NCBI GenBank assembly: GCA_950295325.1
Contig: OX485804.1
Coordinates: 19,592,001 to 19,656,000 of the forward strand
Reading direction: 5' to 3'
DNA length: 64,000 bases
DNA from: Polytrichum commune
Taxonomy: Eukaryota; Streptophyta; Polytrichopsida; Polytrichales; Polytrichaceae
Positions 12,150-30,250 of this stretch are shown here, piece by piece. Numbering within the stretch: the first letter of the stretch is position 1; each line of letters starts with the position of its first letter. The notes under the pieces are model-generated. The model saw only the letters and a list, made by a program, of their open reading frames with translations. It was not told where the DNA came from and searched no databases. Position numbers and translations under genes: made by a program.

Positions 12150-13215
12150 GTGCACATTTTGGGAGTGGCGGATTATTTACGTGGGGGATAGGAAGGGCTG
12201 CAATGAATCAGCCTTTTCACCTCCGCCGCCAGCGAGAGGTGGCGACTCTTGATTAATCCTCGATCACTCGCTCACAGGACTCGACGATTTTCGATCCACA
12301 ATCAAATTTTTCACTTCCAACGACCATGATTCCTCGATCTTACAACCTCGACCTCAATTGGGATCCCTCCTCTCACATCTCCAACCTTCATGTCTGCATG
12401 TCTGGAATCTGGGTCGGTCAGCTCCAACATGGACGGGCATCTCTCGGATTTCTTCTTCTCATCACTAGTTGCCGATGGCTTGGTTATGGAGTACCGCGTG
12501 AGGTTTTTGTGGTTGTGGACCTGTGGATCGGAATCCCAAGTCCTGTGAAGTTGGCTTAGTGGAGATTCAATATCTCCCGTATATCTTCTCCCACGGCTGA
12601 CACACTGAAGGAGTACTTTTGTCCGGGGGTTAGACGATCATCCGCATGATCACAAGATATGTTGGCATTTGTGGATTGATCATATCATCATAAGAAACCT
12701 AGTGGAATTTTTTCACCTTGATGGATTGATTGGACGTTGTACAGTGTTGTCTTTTCTTCTAGCAGCTAGTGATAGCGGTTGCCACTTGCGGGTGCAATTT
12801 AATTGCTCAAAGGATGAATCTGTACTTTGGGTTTCGTAGGGTGTGATTTTTATGACATTTCTTGGTTGCCAATGGTGTAGGCATTTGGCCATGACCAGAA
12901 AAGGCACATTTTTCTCAACAGCTATGCATGTAAAGTTGGATTCATGGATTTTTGAGCCCTGATTACATGAATATATACACATGACCAGGTTGAGGAAGTG
13001 GATTTAGAAACTCGGTAAGGGTAGCTAGGGTTTGGGGCATTTGAGGGTTTAGGGCACTACGAATCTGCCGAAGAAGGACTATTGAAGATTGATGTGTATG
13101 GTCACGCATTGCATGGTATCGGAATGTGGTAGAGCGGATTGAGCAGCCTTGTTAACAGAAATTTAGGGGTTCCAAGATTTTTCCAGCGGCTGGCACGGAG
13201 GAAGCTGCCGGCATC
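12150..13215 (+). promoter_or_regulatory. Probable promoter and 5' UTR region of the hexokinase gene
   Basis: Composition becomes more GC-rich from about 12,170, as in plant 5' leader regions. Just upstream of the start codon are two telo-box-like motifs on the plus strand, TAGGGTTT (about 13,025) and AGGGTTTAGGG (about 13,043). A 77-codon open frame at 12,326 has no recognisable product. A leader intron is possible but not demonstrated. Confidence 0.4.
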
Positions 13216-17821
<4,606 letters not shown>

Positions 17822-17830
17822 GCACTCTAA

Positions 17831-18236
17831 GGGTGAGTTTCCCTGTAGGCCGCTCGCCCACTAGAATCTAGATAATAGTGTGTCAGAGGTGTTCAAGCCG
17901 CCATCCAACCACATTCTGGAGTTCCAAGAAGATGTGGACACGGGCCGCCGGACTTCCATGCGTCCACTAAAGAATCTTCAACCTACAAGTGCTGGTCACC
18001 GAAGGATTAAGACCCGCTGAAGACTCAAGAGAATCAATGTTGGTCTCATACTCCATCCTTGGTAACCGGGAGGAGGAGGAGGAGGAGGTTAGTAGGTGGG
18101 TCTAGATTTGAGAAGATGGGAGTAGCTAGTTGGCATATATGAACACTATCCCACCCAAATCCCCCCTACATTTGGGCGGGTTTGTCCTTATTCACACTAG
18201 AGTATGGTGGGCGAGTGGCCTACATGGACCTTGTGT
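17831..18236. mobile_element. ~400-bp Tourist-like MITE directly after the hexokinase stop
   Basis: The left end at 17,831 reads GGGTGAGTTTCCCTGTAGG and continues through CCGCTCGCCCACTAG. The right end near 18,196-18,236 is its inverted, more diverged counterpart (CTAG..TATGGTGGGCGAGTGGCCTACATGG). TAA precedes the left end. It begins 10 bp beyond the hexokinase TGA, so the hexokinase 3' UTR probably runs into the element. Confidence 0.55.
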
Positions 18237-18239
18237 GAC

Positions 18240-21200
18240 CCACCAATTAGCGCACAAAGCACCCACAATGGTAACCAACATCCTCAAAGGATCTTGGAAA
18301 ATCATCGTGGTCGTGCATCACATCATCATCTAATCCTCAGTCTAATGAAGACCTTTCAAAAATTCACACACTGTGATGTGTTGTCATGCGTGATGGATGA
18401 ATTTGACACATCACTGTTATTTCAGCTCACCAAACCACCAAGATATCACACATTGATGCAATTGCATCAAATCGTCCTATACCTTATGTGTGGGTGTAAA
18501 ATTAATGTGGAGATAATTGATGTGGATCACTCTATTTTTCTAGTCAGGGTGGAGATAATGTGGGTTCAAGACCCCAGATCTTTACCAAAGTCTTCCTGGA
18601 GACTTCCAACAAAAGTACCATAGATCGATTGAGATGGTCACCCACATCAATTCCATGCTAGATAATAATATATGTAGCACACACTTGTAGGAAAATTTTA
18701 GTGTATTTATTTTTTGAGCCTCCAAATGCTCAATTGAACCGGATGAAAAACCTATATTTTTGTTTATGATGCTTATTGGCCAACGATGATTATATGACAG
18801 TCGCTCGGGAGAAGGAGGCCAAATCGATTTCTGATAGGGCTTGCTACTGAAATAGCCATTATGATCACAAAGAAACTCATGTGATTTGAAGAGAATGAAC
18901 TTATTGATGCCCATCTTATACATTATATGCAGATATTCATGGTAATGCTCGTATTTATTGGATTTACAACCTCAGTCTACCTCCGGTCATTAACCTATAA
19001 TTGTCATGTAAATGAAATCCAAAAATTGTATACTATGATCATGGCTTGTTTGTGCAATTCATAGGCCAAAATTGAAGTTTACAGAGTAGGAGCACACGCG
19101 GATTTCATCAATGGACATTGTAACTAGGTGTTGGAATTGTCATTGCCTAAAGATTTTCCTCATGATGCCAAACTGGGTAAATCTAGTGACCATGGATACT
19201 AATGACCATTGTCACTAAGCATGACAATAGCGAGAAGGTTGTTTGCCGTGTGAGACATTATGGCTTAGTTTGCAGTGTCAACATTGTAACAATGTAATCA
19301 GTAGCAACACATGCGGTATCTGTGAATGAACATTGCAACTAGGTACGTTTGCAACGTGAAGTTTTATGTGCTAGTTGCAGTGTGATATTGAATGAGATGT
19401 TCATATGAACTCAAAAGTTTATGAGATTGAAAGTTACAAGCACAAGATGAACTTGTTAATCAATCTTGCATTGATTTTGTGCTTTGTTGACAATGCATAT
19501 TGGCAAGGTGCATATTGGAACTCAGGCAACAGAGTTATTCCCTCACCTTCAACTCCCGCTTACTACCCACCAATCCAACAAGTACTTCAAAATCCCACAG
19601 AGTACTAAATCGACTTAGAGATGAGTTGAGAATGTGCATGAATGCATAGAGGGGTCAAAATATACTCATGTACAAAGATTTTTAGGAGCAAGTCCGATAC
19701 ATGTAAGAATTAGGAGCCCCCCCCCCCCCCCGGTTACTCATTTGAGAACCAATTTATTTACTATGTAATAAGTACCATGTATATATACTCATGAAAAAAA
19801 ATTGATAAAAAGTTTGACTCATTTTGGTGATGCTTTATGTAAAAAGTAGGATTTTTTACATGTAAAGTGTTCGCACATGGTTGTTCAACTTCACAATGGA
19901 GTGACCTCCTCGTGGTTGTTTTTTGTGGTGATGTGGCAACGGGGTGCAATAAGTGATGTTGCAATCAAGTGGGGTTGCAAAGCCTATAGTTGTATTATAT
20001 GGTCAATTTTATGGAGTGTAGGGCGTTGAAGTGCCAACACAGGCAATGGCACTGGCAACGAAGCCCTACAACCAAGATAAAGTGAGAGCATTTGCTCATT
20101 CTCTAGGATTATAGTGATCCACTTACATTGTTTTATGTAATGAACGTAGGATGTTGGCCATGTTGGCCGTAAATGAAGGGCATGTTCAAATTCCTTTGTG
20201 TTTCTAAAGATGTGATAAGAATGGGTTCCATAGTGTTCATCTCCTTGTACAAAAATTGGACATAATGAAATTATATATGTGAACTTTTATAGTCCATACA
20301 TATGATAGCATCAATAAAATTGAATATTGGATGTGGGTTGCATCTCTTGTTGTAGGACGATGGTTTTAGTTGCATGCACATGTGACAAAACACACATCTA
20401 GAGGGAAGGAAATGGGACTTTTGTTGTTCAAGCTTTTCACTGAAGTTTTGAAGGCCACTTTGGTTATTTGGTTGAATGTACTTTTGTCAAATAAAAGAAA
20501 TACAAGTAATGACGGGTGCAAGCATGATGAAGTCAACCCAAATGTGAGTATGAATTGTAATAAGGGGGGGGGGGCGATATTATCGGGAAAACCAAATATC
20601 TTATTGGTTCCTCGTCAAACAACCTTTCAAAAAAAAAAAAAACACATGTTCTTTGCCAATTATTGCATGATAATAGTTTTCCACTTCTTTGATTTTGCGA
20701 GACTTTAAGACTTTTATGAGCCTTTAGCATATATAGTGGTGCCAATGTAACACGAGGAATTCCTTTCTTAAGCCAAGAAGGCATGCTGGAGACTTTTGGT
20801 GATTTTTGGCGATGTTGGGATGCTATGGGTTTCCCCATTGTGATAGACCTCATGATGTCTATTAAGTGATTATCAATTTGTGCCAGGTTTTAAAAACCTT
20901 TCTTCAATTAATGTTGAGAAAGTGAGGTTGCTTGACTAACTAACCAAAAGGGGGGAGGGGGAGGGTTACGTGGGCTAGACGTTGTTGGAAATCTATAGCT
21001 CAAGCTTAAGCACACATAATTCCATGGGAAGCTCTCCAAATTTTGCTAACAATATATGATAAGCGGTTTTGATCAAGTTGTGTCAAAAGTGAGTGCAACG
21101 GTGCATAAAGTAGACAACTTTAGTTAAAAACCGCAAATCATATGCGACATGAAGTGCAAGATACCACCACTTTGAGCAATCATAGTGGCGGTGTAAGAAA

Positions 21201-23516
21201 GATGTTAAAACGTTTGGTAAGGCGTAAATGACTCAACCTGGTTGAAGCTCACATTCTAAGTAAAGAGTTAAAGAATTCGAGTAACTCTGAACAGTAAGTG
21301 ACAATATATGCTATAAAAGGTGTAGTCACCCACTTTAACACAACCCTCAACTTCATTTCTGAGCAATGTTGTTATTGTGCACTGCTGACTCACAGTGGTG
21401 TAACAACATGTGAACTCATCATCTGATTGTGTCTGCGATGAGGGTCTCAGGGTCCCAAGTGCCTCGTGTCAGGAAGCTTGGAGATTTCTCCAACTGGATT
21501 GGAAACACTCAAATACGAAATCTTCCTCGACACCTTATATTGTGCACATCTGTGCAGCGTTTTATTTGTAGGAATTGTTTTGTATGAATCACTGACAACT
21601 CTCCATTGGAGCATTGCTACTCGGAGGAGGACTAAGTAAGCTCTGTCTCACTTTATGCGAGTGGGTTGAGACTTTAGCACTTAGAGATAATTTTTACATT
21701 AAGATTCTTAGCTTTGAGTCTTTGAAAGGGCCTGTGTCTCAACTTTCAAATTCCATATTAACCTCCATATGTGGTAGTGCTATGTGAGGTCAGCACAGAG
21801 TCATTCAATAATGGGTAGGCAACAATCACACAATCGGAGTTTGCAGCTGGCTCCTGCAATCCAAAGTTACATTGAGGTTCTAAATTAAGAGTAATTGTGA
21901 CGTGATTTGGTTTTTAATTGCTCTGCATTGATGTGCACCGATTGATCTGTTCTGTAAAATTACTAATAAGAACTCCATCGTGGATTCAAATCACATGATG
22001 CTGTGAACCAATGGTATTGACTGGCCTCCATCTGCATGCAGTCTTAGTCCAACCTTGCAACAATGGTGTCATCCCGGTGTCCTGGATAAGTTCTCAGGAG
22101 ATCATAAATGGTGGAGTCCAGGAGTCTCGCATCTGCACGAGGCTGGCAAAGCATTATCCAATTGCCTCACCGCATCGAGGTGCCCCGTGTTTTCTCACAG
22201 CTCTTGGAGTGGTGGACTGCCTTCACCTCCATAAGGTTTGAAGCGGGGTTCAGGAATTCGCAACCATAGAAACCCCCACGATTGAGGTGATTCTTCATCT
22301 TCGTGCTTGGGGCAATGACGCAGTTAGTGAGGTGAAGCCGAGACGCTTCAATTGCTGGTTGAAAACTACTTCCAGTCCCCCTGCGGTGCCCGCAAGGGTG
22401 CCCCAGAATTTCTGCAAGGTCTGCCATAGGTTCGGACCTCACAATTTATGATCAATTTTTTACATCTACTTAAGCGAATCCTATTTCTAAGTCATATGAA
22501 TTTTGTTGTGAACTGAAATTGTAGTTTTCTTGCACACACGGTGACTGTGCTTCAATGGAAGATTTGAGCAAGGAACCCAAATTCCGTTCTCATACCTTGA
22601 AGGTTATTCGCCGACCATCAAAAGGGTTCATATGTTGCGAAAGCGTGACAATCTGGGGGTCATTCGTTCTTGATTTTTGATGTCGCCAACATCCTCACCT
22701 CGCCCTGGAACTAGGATGGTGTTGAGTTTCAGCCTCGACTGTAGGGAACGCATAGAGCAAAATCCTTATTACAACGAATCGAACAAATTTGATTCCCACT
22801 TCCACCTGCACATGCTGCACTATGGGAGGATAGAATATGCTTTCGCAAACTAAGTTATGATCGATAATTGGGCCATTTCCTGAATCAATTCATTTTCTTT
22901 AATTGTGTATCTCCACAGTCCTCCCGCTTATATAAGTTTGTCCATGTTCAGAAGGAAAAGAATCCAGCGGCCAGCGTCTAAAGCACAAAGGGCCTTAACA
23001 AAAGCTACCATAGGGATGCAATTACATGGATGACGAGTGCACTATCTATATTGGAAAAATGCGAAGGACTGCATTGGAGAGGCAATATGCCATTCTCGGC
23101 CTTTGCGGCAAGATCAAGTGTTGTATCTGATTTTATCAGTCTAATATCTGATATGAGGCTCAATCAAACCTCTTCGTATTAATCCAATTTCTCTCGGCTG
23201 CGGAACCATTTGGCAGGTTTGCTACTTGGCCCCCCGGTGTTGCCTTAGTATTTGCAATACCTCCAAGGCTGGCGCAATCCTCCCCCTATTTTGGGGCCTC
23301 CAGGTAAATCTTCAACGAGGCTTTGATGCTGAAGAAGTGTTCAACCTCGTCCAGCATGAAACTATGATGATCTAAAGTATTCAATTTTAAAGTTAAATTC
23401 ATGGTCATTGCTAGACAACTTGCAGTGGAATATATGTTTTGCCTGTACTGTGAGAACAAACACAATGGGAGAAATGAGCGGAACACATACAGTATATACC
23501 ATATTGTCAGCAGAAA
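18240..23516. other. 5.3 kb without a supported gene
   Basis: Only short unrelated open frames occur. Items visible are a poly-C run (about 19,719-19,731), a poly-G run near 20,566, and a TATA-like TATAAAAGG near 21,312 followed by non-coding sequence. There is also a 67-codon open frame at 19,405-19,608 with a hydrophobic stretch (MNLLINLALILCF). None of these is enough to call a gene. Confidence 0.4.
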
Positions 23517-23524
23517 GTCCAAAT

Positions 23525-25637
23525 CACGGGTAGGTCACTCTAAGGCATTTTTGTGCACCACGTGCGGCTGGGGGTTTTTTGTTTTGGGGCTATTTACCTT
23601 CAAGGGTTGAATTAAAGCCTCCCTATAATTACTTATATTTCAAAAATGGCCCATTTGTTTGCACCCTTTCATTACTTATATTGTCCAAGTCACTGCAATT
23701 TTTTGTACTCTATATTCTTTTTAAGTAATAAAAGCTAATCTACTTCCTAACGCAATTGACGAGTGTTGAGGGAAAGCATGAAAACAAAGAAGGGTGCAAA
23801 CAATAATACCATTGCAAACAAAGTTATGAAGAAAACACATAGGAGACCATAGCAAAGTAATACCATTGCAAACATTGTTATGATGAAAATACATAGGAGA
23901 TGGCAACACAAATTAATACCATAGCGGTCATTGCAATGCAAGTGACCAAAAACACAGAGCATAGTAAAGCGGGTTTAGAATTTATGATTTAGGGTGGAGT
24001 CACAATGTTACAGCGCGTACAAAATAACCCCAAGTACACCACAAATAAGGTAAGGGTGGAAACAGAGGAAAAATGTCCGTGTGTTCACAAACACAACATG
24101 CGGTTTACAAAATGCTGACCCAAACTCATCAAAAAACGGGAAGAATGGCAGTGGTTTAGTCGGAAAGCTACGAATTCTACTATGCTCCCTACAAATTCTT
24201 TGGCAGAGCTGTGGATGACGGCCAAACGGGGAAAAAACTTCATAAAACTAGCGCGGTCCTCGTCTGTGGGATCTACGCGATCCCATTTCCGCTGGGCGTG
24301 GCAGCGACTCAACACCCAATTGCCAAAGACATCAAGCGCATTATCTAGAAGGTGAGTGCTTATGAACATAATAATTCATAAATTCACTCAAATGTTATAA
24401 TTCACCACTAAAATGTAATGATTCATCACTAAAATGCAATAATTCACCACTAAAATGCAATAATTCCTTAATCCAATGTTCGGCATTTAGGGTTTAATGC
24501 ATTGCAGTGAACATACAAAAACCTTGAATTCAAAATACTAAACCCCCATTTTATATAACATTTCATCAATCATAATTTTTTTCTTAAGAAATGACAATCT
24601 TTAAACTCTAACATGCTGTAAGGTTGAATACTTACATTGTGTGAAGCAGTCGAAGATGATCCAAGCTTGGTACTAAATCCTATATACTTTGGTCTGTCAC
24701 AAACTTGGACAGCTGCTTTGAATCATTCATGTCTAGAGTGTATACTTCGTTTGTAGAATTGTAGCTCATGATCACAGTAGATATAACACAATCTATATCA
24801 ATCCATTGGCTATATGTGTGATCATATTTAAACTTATCACGGCCAGGATGTTTTCTATAATATTGCAACATTACTTCAATATGAGGATTGTTAGGATTTC
24901 TCCTCCCTGATTCCTTTGTTCGGGCAAGGAGGTCAACCGCCTGCCTCAATACTCCATATTGTTTCCTATTGCGACGCCGCATAGCTTGCACCCTGCCCAC
25001 CCACCATGACCCCTCATCTACTCCGTTCAATATGTTAGTAGCATTTCCAGTTTTATTAACATTACTTGAACGTCCCCTTTTTCGTTTGGCAGCGGATCTT
25101 ACAGTTGACGATAGCCTTATCGTGCTTCGTTGGACAAAATGCACCCCACAGTCTGATCCTCTACATAACAGACTTGACCCACATGAAGATCGTGCTTGAA
25201 GACAATTATCATGGTTATCCGGTGAGTGTATGAGCACTTCATGATGAAAATGGACAAAAACGCAAAGCAAATTGAAACCCTAGCCATATGCAAACGGATG
25301 TGGGGAAGATGACCCCAACGACGGCCTGTTCCCTTTTCATCCATTTTTGGACAGACGGAAATGCCAATTATCATCCATCCCCGTGAGTCCTAAACCCATT
25401 TACATATCATACTAAACATACCTTCTAGGATCCTTATCTTCAACCCCTATATTAATTTTACAAAAAAATAATGGCCCACGTTTTATGTCCATCTAACTTA
25501 CTTATAATGGGATTGTCTCAATTTAATGGCCCCTTCATTATTTGGAATTCCTTTATAATTTTTATTTCAAATGATTTTAATCCTCTCTATATTATGCCGC
25601 ACGTTGTTTTTAAAATGCACTAAGTGACCTACCCGTG
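23525..25637 (-). mobile_element. 2,113-bp DNA transposon, 8-bp target duplication (hAT- or P-like)
   Basis: Terminal inverted repeats of about 42 bp begin CACGGGTAGGTCACT on both ends and share a second block, ACGTGCGGC. They are flanked by a perfect 8-bp direct repeat, GTCCAAAT (23,517-23,524 and 25,638-25,645). Eight-base duplications and ends starting with CA fit the hAT or P superfamilies; which one is inference. No transposase motif is visible inside. Instead it carries a minus-strand gene of unknown family, so it is probably non-autonomous or has captured a gene. Confidence 0.75.
24085..25270 (-). CDS. Unrecognised protein carried by the 2.1-kb transposon (at least 2 exons)
   Basis: I do not recognise this family. 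The larger exon lies in the open frame 25,270-24,680. It has a basic Ser/Lys/Arg stretch (AAKRKRGRSS), then a compact region containing WWVGRVQAMRRR, VDLLART, and later SQWIDIDCVISTV and VYTLDMND. The alternating Trp and hydrophobic pattern suggests a small folded, possibly chromatin-reader-like beta domain; this is only a guess. A second exon may follow at about 24,345-24,085 (DNALDVFGNWVL), after an AG acceptor. The start codon is not fixed. Its position entirely inside the inverted repeats says it travels with the element. Confidence 0.45.
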
Positions 25638-25645
25638 GTCCAAAT

Positions 25646-28600
25646 CCACCCCAGCGTAGGTATATGACCTTGAGATTTTGGAGTGAAATACATGCAGCTG
25701 GGTGCTAAGCACAAAGCAATCTATTATTTCCCCTTCTACTAAAGAATATTGTGCGTTGGGTACACCTAGCGGCATAGCCCTACTTAATCTAGTCTTTTCC
25801 ATCTTTATTTTCAGTGACTTTGACTTCAAGTGTTGCTCATTCCCCAATGTGCATTTGGAATATGCAAGGCATGAAACATTATTATATTAAAAAGTTTAAG
25901 TGTTCAGACTGTTCTTGCAATGATCGGGGAGAACCCGCAGTTAATTACAGATGAACCGGTTTGAGTTTGAGAAATAACCGGTTGATGTTCGAGACTGCAG
26001 GAAAATCACCAATCATTTGAGAGGAATCTAGAGAATATACCCCAAATTAGTAAAGGAAACCCAAGGATCTCAACCGATTATGCCCAAAAATCTCCCCAAT
26101 CACTGTGTTGAACCAGGACAATAGTACAAGGAAAGCGAATCTCGAGCACGTATATACAGACACTTTGGCCAACATGGGATTATGCACCTCTTGAATCCAG
26201 GACAAAAATACAAGGAGAGCAAATCTCGAGTAAGTACAGACACTTTGGTCAACATGGGTCCTGAAAGAGAGGTAGAATTGGTAACCCAAGGTGACCAACT
26301 CCGAGTTTTCCTTGGCCATTAAGTTATGGACTTGGACTTGCGCAACCACAATCCTTTCGACGAAACCGCCTTCGTCTTCTTCCCCGACATAGCCAACCTT
26401 CTCTCCTCCTTATGGTCCTTGCTCACCACCTTGGCTCTTACGATCAACTGACTCCCATAACTTACAGGTTCTTTGGTGATGGTGGCTCGTGACTCGCAAC
26501 GGCAGTGATGTTCTGTTGACATTTGGGATCATGGGCATTGATCTATTCTTCTTTGGTAACTCCCCATCCTTTTTGCTTCCCAGGCTTTGTTGGACGCTAT
26601 CTCTTGTTCCACTCTGGAACAACGAACAAAACGTATGTAATTGTCAAAAATATTGCTTGGCTCGACCACTTAGTGTGCAGCTTGTGGTTCTACCCATAGT
26701 TGCAAATTTGTTTGTTTCTTTCTTTCTTTCTTTCTTTCTTTTGTTTGTTTCTTCCAGACATATCAATAGCTTGCTATTGAAGTAGGTATTTGTCATGCAG
26801 ATAGGAGCATAGATAGGAGCTAATTTGCTTCACATGTAGGTTGCTTCCTATTTACTTGTGCTCCTCTTTGTGTATCAGATTTGTTGATGGTTGTTTAGTG
26901 AAGGAACTAGGTTGCCTTGATGTTGAGTTAAGCAACGGTTCTTTGTAGGGTTTTAATGCGTCCAACAATTTCAGGTGCAATCAAGACCATAGACATTGAG
27001 TGTGGGATTAAAACATGACGGGCCAAGTTGTCAGAGTAGTCTTCATGACTTGTCATATCGCACCAAGTGTTGTATGACACCCTCTCTAGTTGCCACTCAG
27101 TGACTACAAGACATATGCATATGGTCGACGATAGATTGTATGGGCCATGCTAACTTAAGTGTTTAGTGTGGTGTTGCAGAGTAGGGACTTGCGCGACTTG
27201 CTTAATAGCATGGCTCATGAAGATTGGGAAGTTGAATTTAAGGGCGATTTGACCACACCACAACCATCATTGGTATGTCCTATCCCTTCACATAGCTCCA
27301 TATCTTTCTCTATGTCAACACAATCATGTGCTTGCATGATTCATGTAGGAATTCGTATCCAACCTGTTGTTGGATTGAAATTATTGTCCCATTTGGGAAT
27401 TGTTGAATAACTTGCAGGGATAGTGCTATGTGATACGTGATAAAATTATTGAGTGGCATGTGCAATCGTCAAGTATTGTGAGTGTTTAGGAGCAAAGTAA
27501 TTGCTTGAGGAGAATGGTCAATAGACTATAAGGATGTTTTCCACCTCGCCATTGAGAGTGAGGTCGTAGTGTAGTGTGAATATGTCAATCCAAGCGTGTC
27601 GAGTGCAACCTCGCTTATGTGCAAATGTTATGCTCATCTAACTAAGCACTAGGATCTAAGTAAATCTAGTCAAAACATTTTATACAAAAATAATAATGCA
27701 TATGAGAGTATTGTTTGCGTCATACGTTAATACATGCACATTATGAAACAAACTAACTTGGGAAAAAAAACTATTGACATATAATGGAATTCCTAATTAA
27801 TGTCCATATTTTGAAAAAAAATTATGTGCTCGAAGTACTACTCTAGATGTGTTATTTTCATCAAATAACATGCAACAAAATGCGTGTACAATAATAAATG
27901 TAGTCCCAATTAAATCCTCACTTTTCCCATTTCTACTTGATGACCCATTGGTAGCCTAGGCTACACGTATATTTTTGTTCAATATTCATGCATCAACATA
28001 GATATACTTGATATCTAATTTAAGGGCAAATTTTGTCTAGATATGTTCTAGCATGGAAGTCGGCAAAATTACATGTCTTGGTAACCACCGGTGAACTTCC
28101 TCTAGCTCAATAGTTCAAATTTCTAGTATCTCGCGCAATATATGGAGATGAACAAACTGAGCGTTACATTGGATTCAATCATCTCTTGGAGAAATGTCTA
28201 TTTTTACGAATGTGGGTAAACGATGCATAGTTGTTGCGATGCCACCCAAATGGGTGATAAATAAAGGTTTTGAGTCCCAAGTCTAGTCTTGAGGGATTAT
28301 GGAAGTCGATTGACATGATTGATCCTGTGAGAAGTCATAGACATTAAAGTAGTGAGCGAGTCCCTTCTCATTAGTCCAGGATTTGGGAGAAATAATTGAT
28401 CATCCCCGTGTCTAGTTGAGTTCACACTCCGACCAACACATGCATTGTCTACGATTACCTAGAAAAAAATCGTGCCAAGATTTTAAAATTACAGAAGCCC
28501 TAGTACATTTTTTCCTACATCTCGAGCAAGCTACACATCACAATATGAAGGCAACCTCATTATGACGACGAACTGAATTTGAGGTGCTACTTTCAAATCA

Positions 28601-30250
28601 AGAGGTTGTTATGACGTGTTCATGTTGCATGGAAATTGCAAGATGAAAGGAAAATGGATTTTCACCAATAAAGCTTAGCACTCGTGATGCAGCCTCAGTG
28701 ATGAGGATCCTAAGAAATGTGTGTTAAATATCTTGTCTTATAGAGTTGATGTGTGGTTCACAAATGCAAGGACATGATCCTTCACAATTGAGGCTATCTC
28801 ATCAACAATTCTCATTCTCTACTCATTTAAAAGAAGGCAAGTTGCAACTGGCTCGTACTCGTCATGCCAAGATATTTTGCTAGCGTGTTTATTCATGATT
28901 TGATACGAGGATGCACATCATCACCCATAATCGATGATCATTTTATCATGTAATGGACACAAATCGCCATGCAATCAATTATAGTAGGCACATAATGTTT
29001 ACTACGTCATTATTGGTGCTCGGTAGGTTGGATGCCTATTACATGTTGGGACATGGCTTCTCGCATCCATTACCTAGTTCATGAGGTTGCCATGGTTTTT
29101 GGGTAGGTTTAGCAGCCTCATTCATGCTTGATAAACGTTTTTTTAGGGTGGTAGAGTCAATCCAAGAGGGGAATGCCTTGGAGTGTCTTTAGATCCATGT
29201 TTTGCTAAGTTGGTACATGTCATTGTGGTAATTGGGAAGTTGACACAATTCTCCAAGGAAATTCAAGAAAAGATACACAAAAGCCTTTTAAGATCCAGAG
29301 ATATGATTGACAATAGATGTGTTATTTTCATCGTATTTACTTTATTTCATCCAAATGATGTGTGTTTTAGGGTCAGGTTATTATGGTTTATATCCTATGG
29401 ATGAAAAATGTTCAAACACTAAATGTAATTGGAAAGTTAAAGTGGATTATACATGTAATAAAGGCCCATTTATTTCATGATTTATATTTTTTGTATTTAG
29501 TGGAGGATTTAATCACATTTAATTGAAAAGATTAATGTAAATACATGAGCCACTTTCTAGGGTATTGTTAGTATATATACATTATATTTTTTCAATTAAT
29601 TTCTTGTATGTAGGGGGTTTTGTTTCTTCTCATAGTCACCTGTGTACATCATTAAGGTTTCCAACAAAGGGTCCCCGCCCTGGAGTTCTGACACATCCGT
29701 GATTCATTTCTCTTTGGATTTTGGTGTTAGTTGTCCAACTCGGACCTGGATACCAAATTCTTGTCCCATATCTCGAAGGGGGGGGGTTCTAAGTAATACA
29801 AATACTTGTATAATATCATTCTACAAGTTTGAAAAGATTTGTACTGTGTATAGCACGATGCTCATTCTATATTGTATGAATAGTTTACAAAAGTGTCTTT
29901 GGACCTTAATATCTTCCGCAAATGTAAAAAAATCTAGATTGCCCAAGAGCATTTAACATCCTACATTATGTTATAAACATGTTTATTACATGAAGTGATT
30001 AAGTTGTGTATGCTCCCCGGTAGACTATAGAGCATTGGAATTGGTTAGGAGGACTTTATAGAATGCATGATTTCATTCTTAAATGCAAGACTTGGTTTTG
30101 ACAAATGTAATATATGTTGCATATAATAAGTCGATACAAGTGTGTTGTACATGAAGGTGCTTTGTTATTCTTGACTTTTGGCTTCAATATGCAGATGATA
30201 ATACAATTCTTCAAACTTCCTTCCCAATACAAATTCTTTTCAAATTAAGA
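25646..30250. other. 4.6 kb intergenic, one dispersed-repeat copy
   Basis: No supported gene. It contains the third dispersed-repeat copy (25,924-26,055), a TTTC microsatellite (about 26,716-26,740) and a poly-G run near 29,780. The last 300 bp or so is presumably the promoter and leader of the receptor gene at 30,251. Confidence 0.4.
25924..26055 (+). repeat. Dispersed repeat, copy 3 of 3
   Basis: Aligns with 5,061-5,191 from CGGGGA to CAAATTA.TAAAG, and over its 3' two-thirds with 2,061-2,160. It shares TTTGAGAAATAACC with copy 1 and TTACAGATGAA with copy 2. Confidence 0.6.

Noticed and set aside
19405-19608. 67-codon frame with a hydrophobic, signal-like stretch
   Set aside because: Short, isolated and without homology that I recognise; a chance hydrophobic run in AT-rich DNA is likely.
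20533-20853. 106-codon minus-strand frame
   Set aside because: Runs through poly-A/poly-G tracts and shows no domain; incidental.
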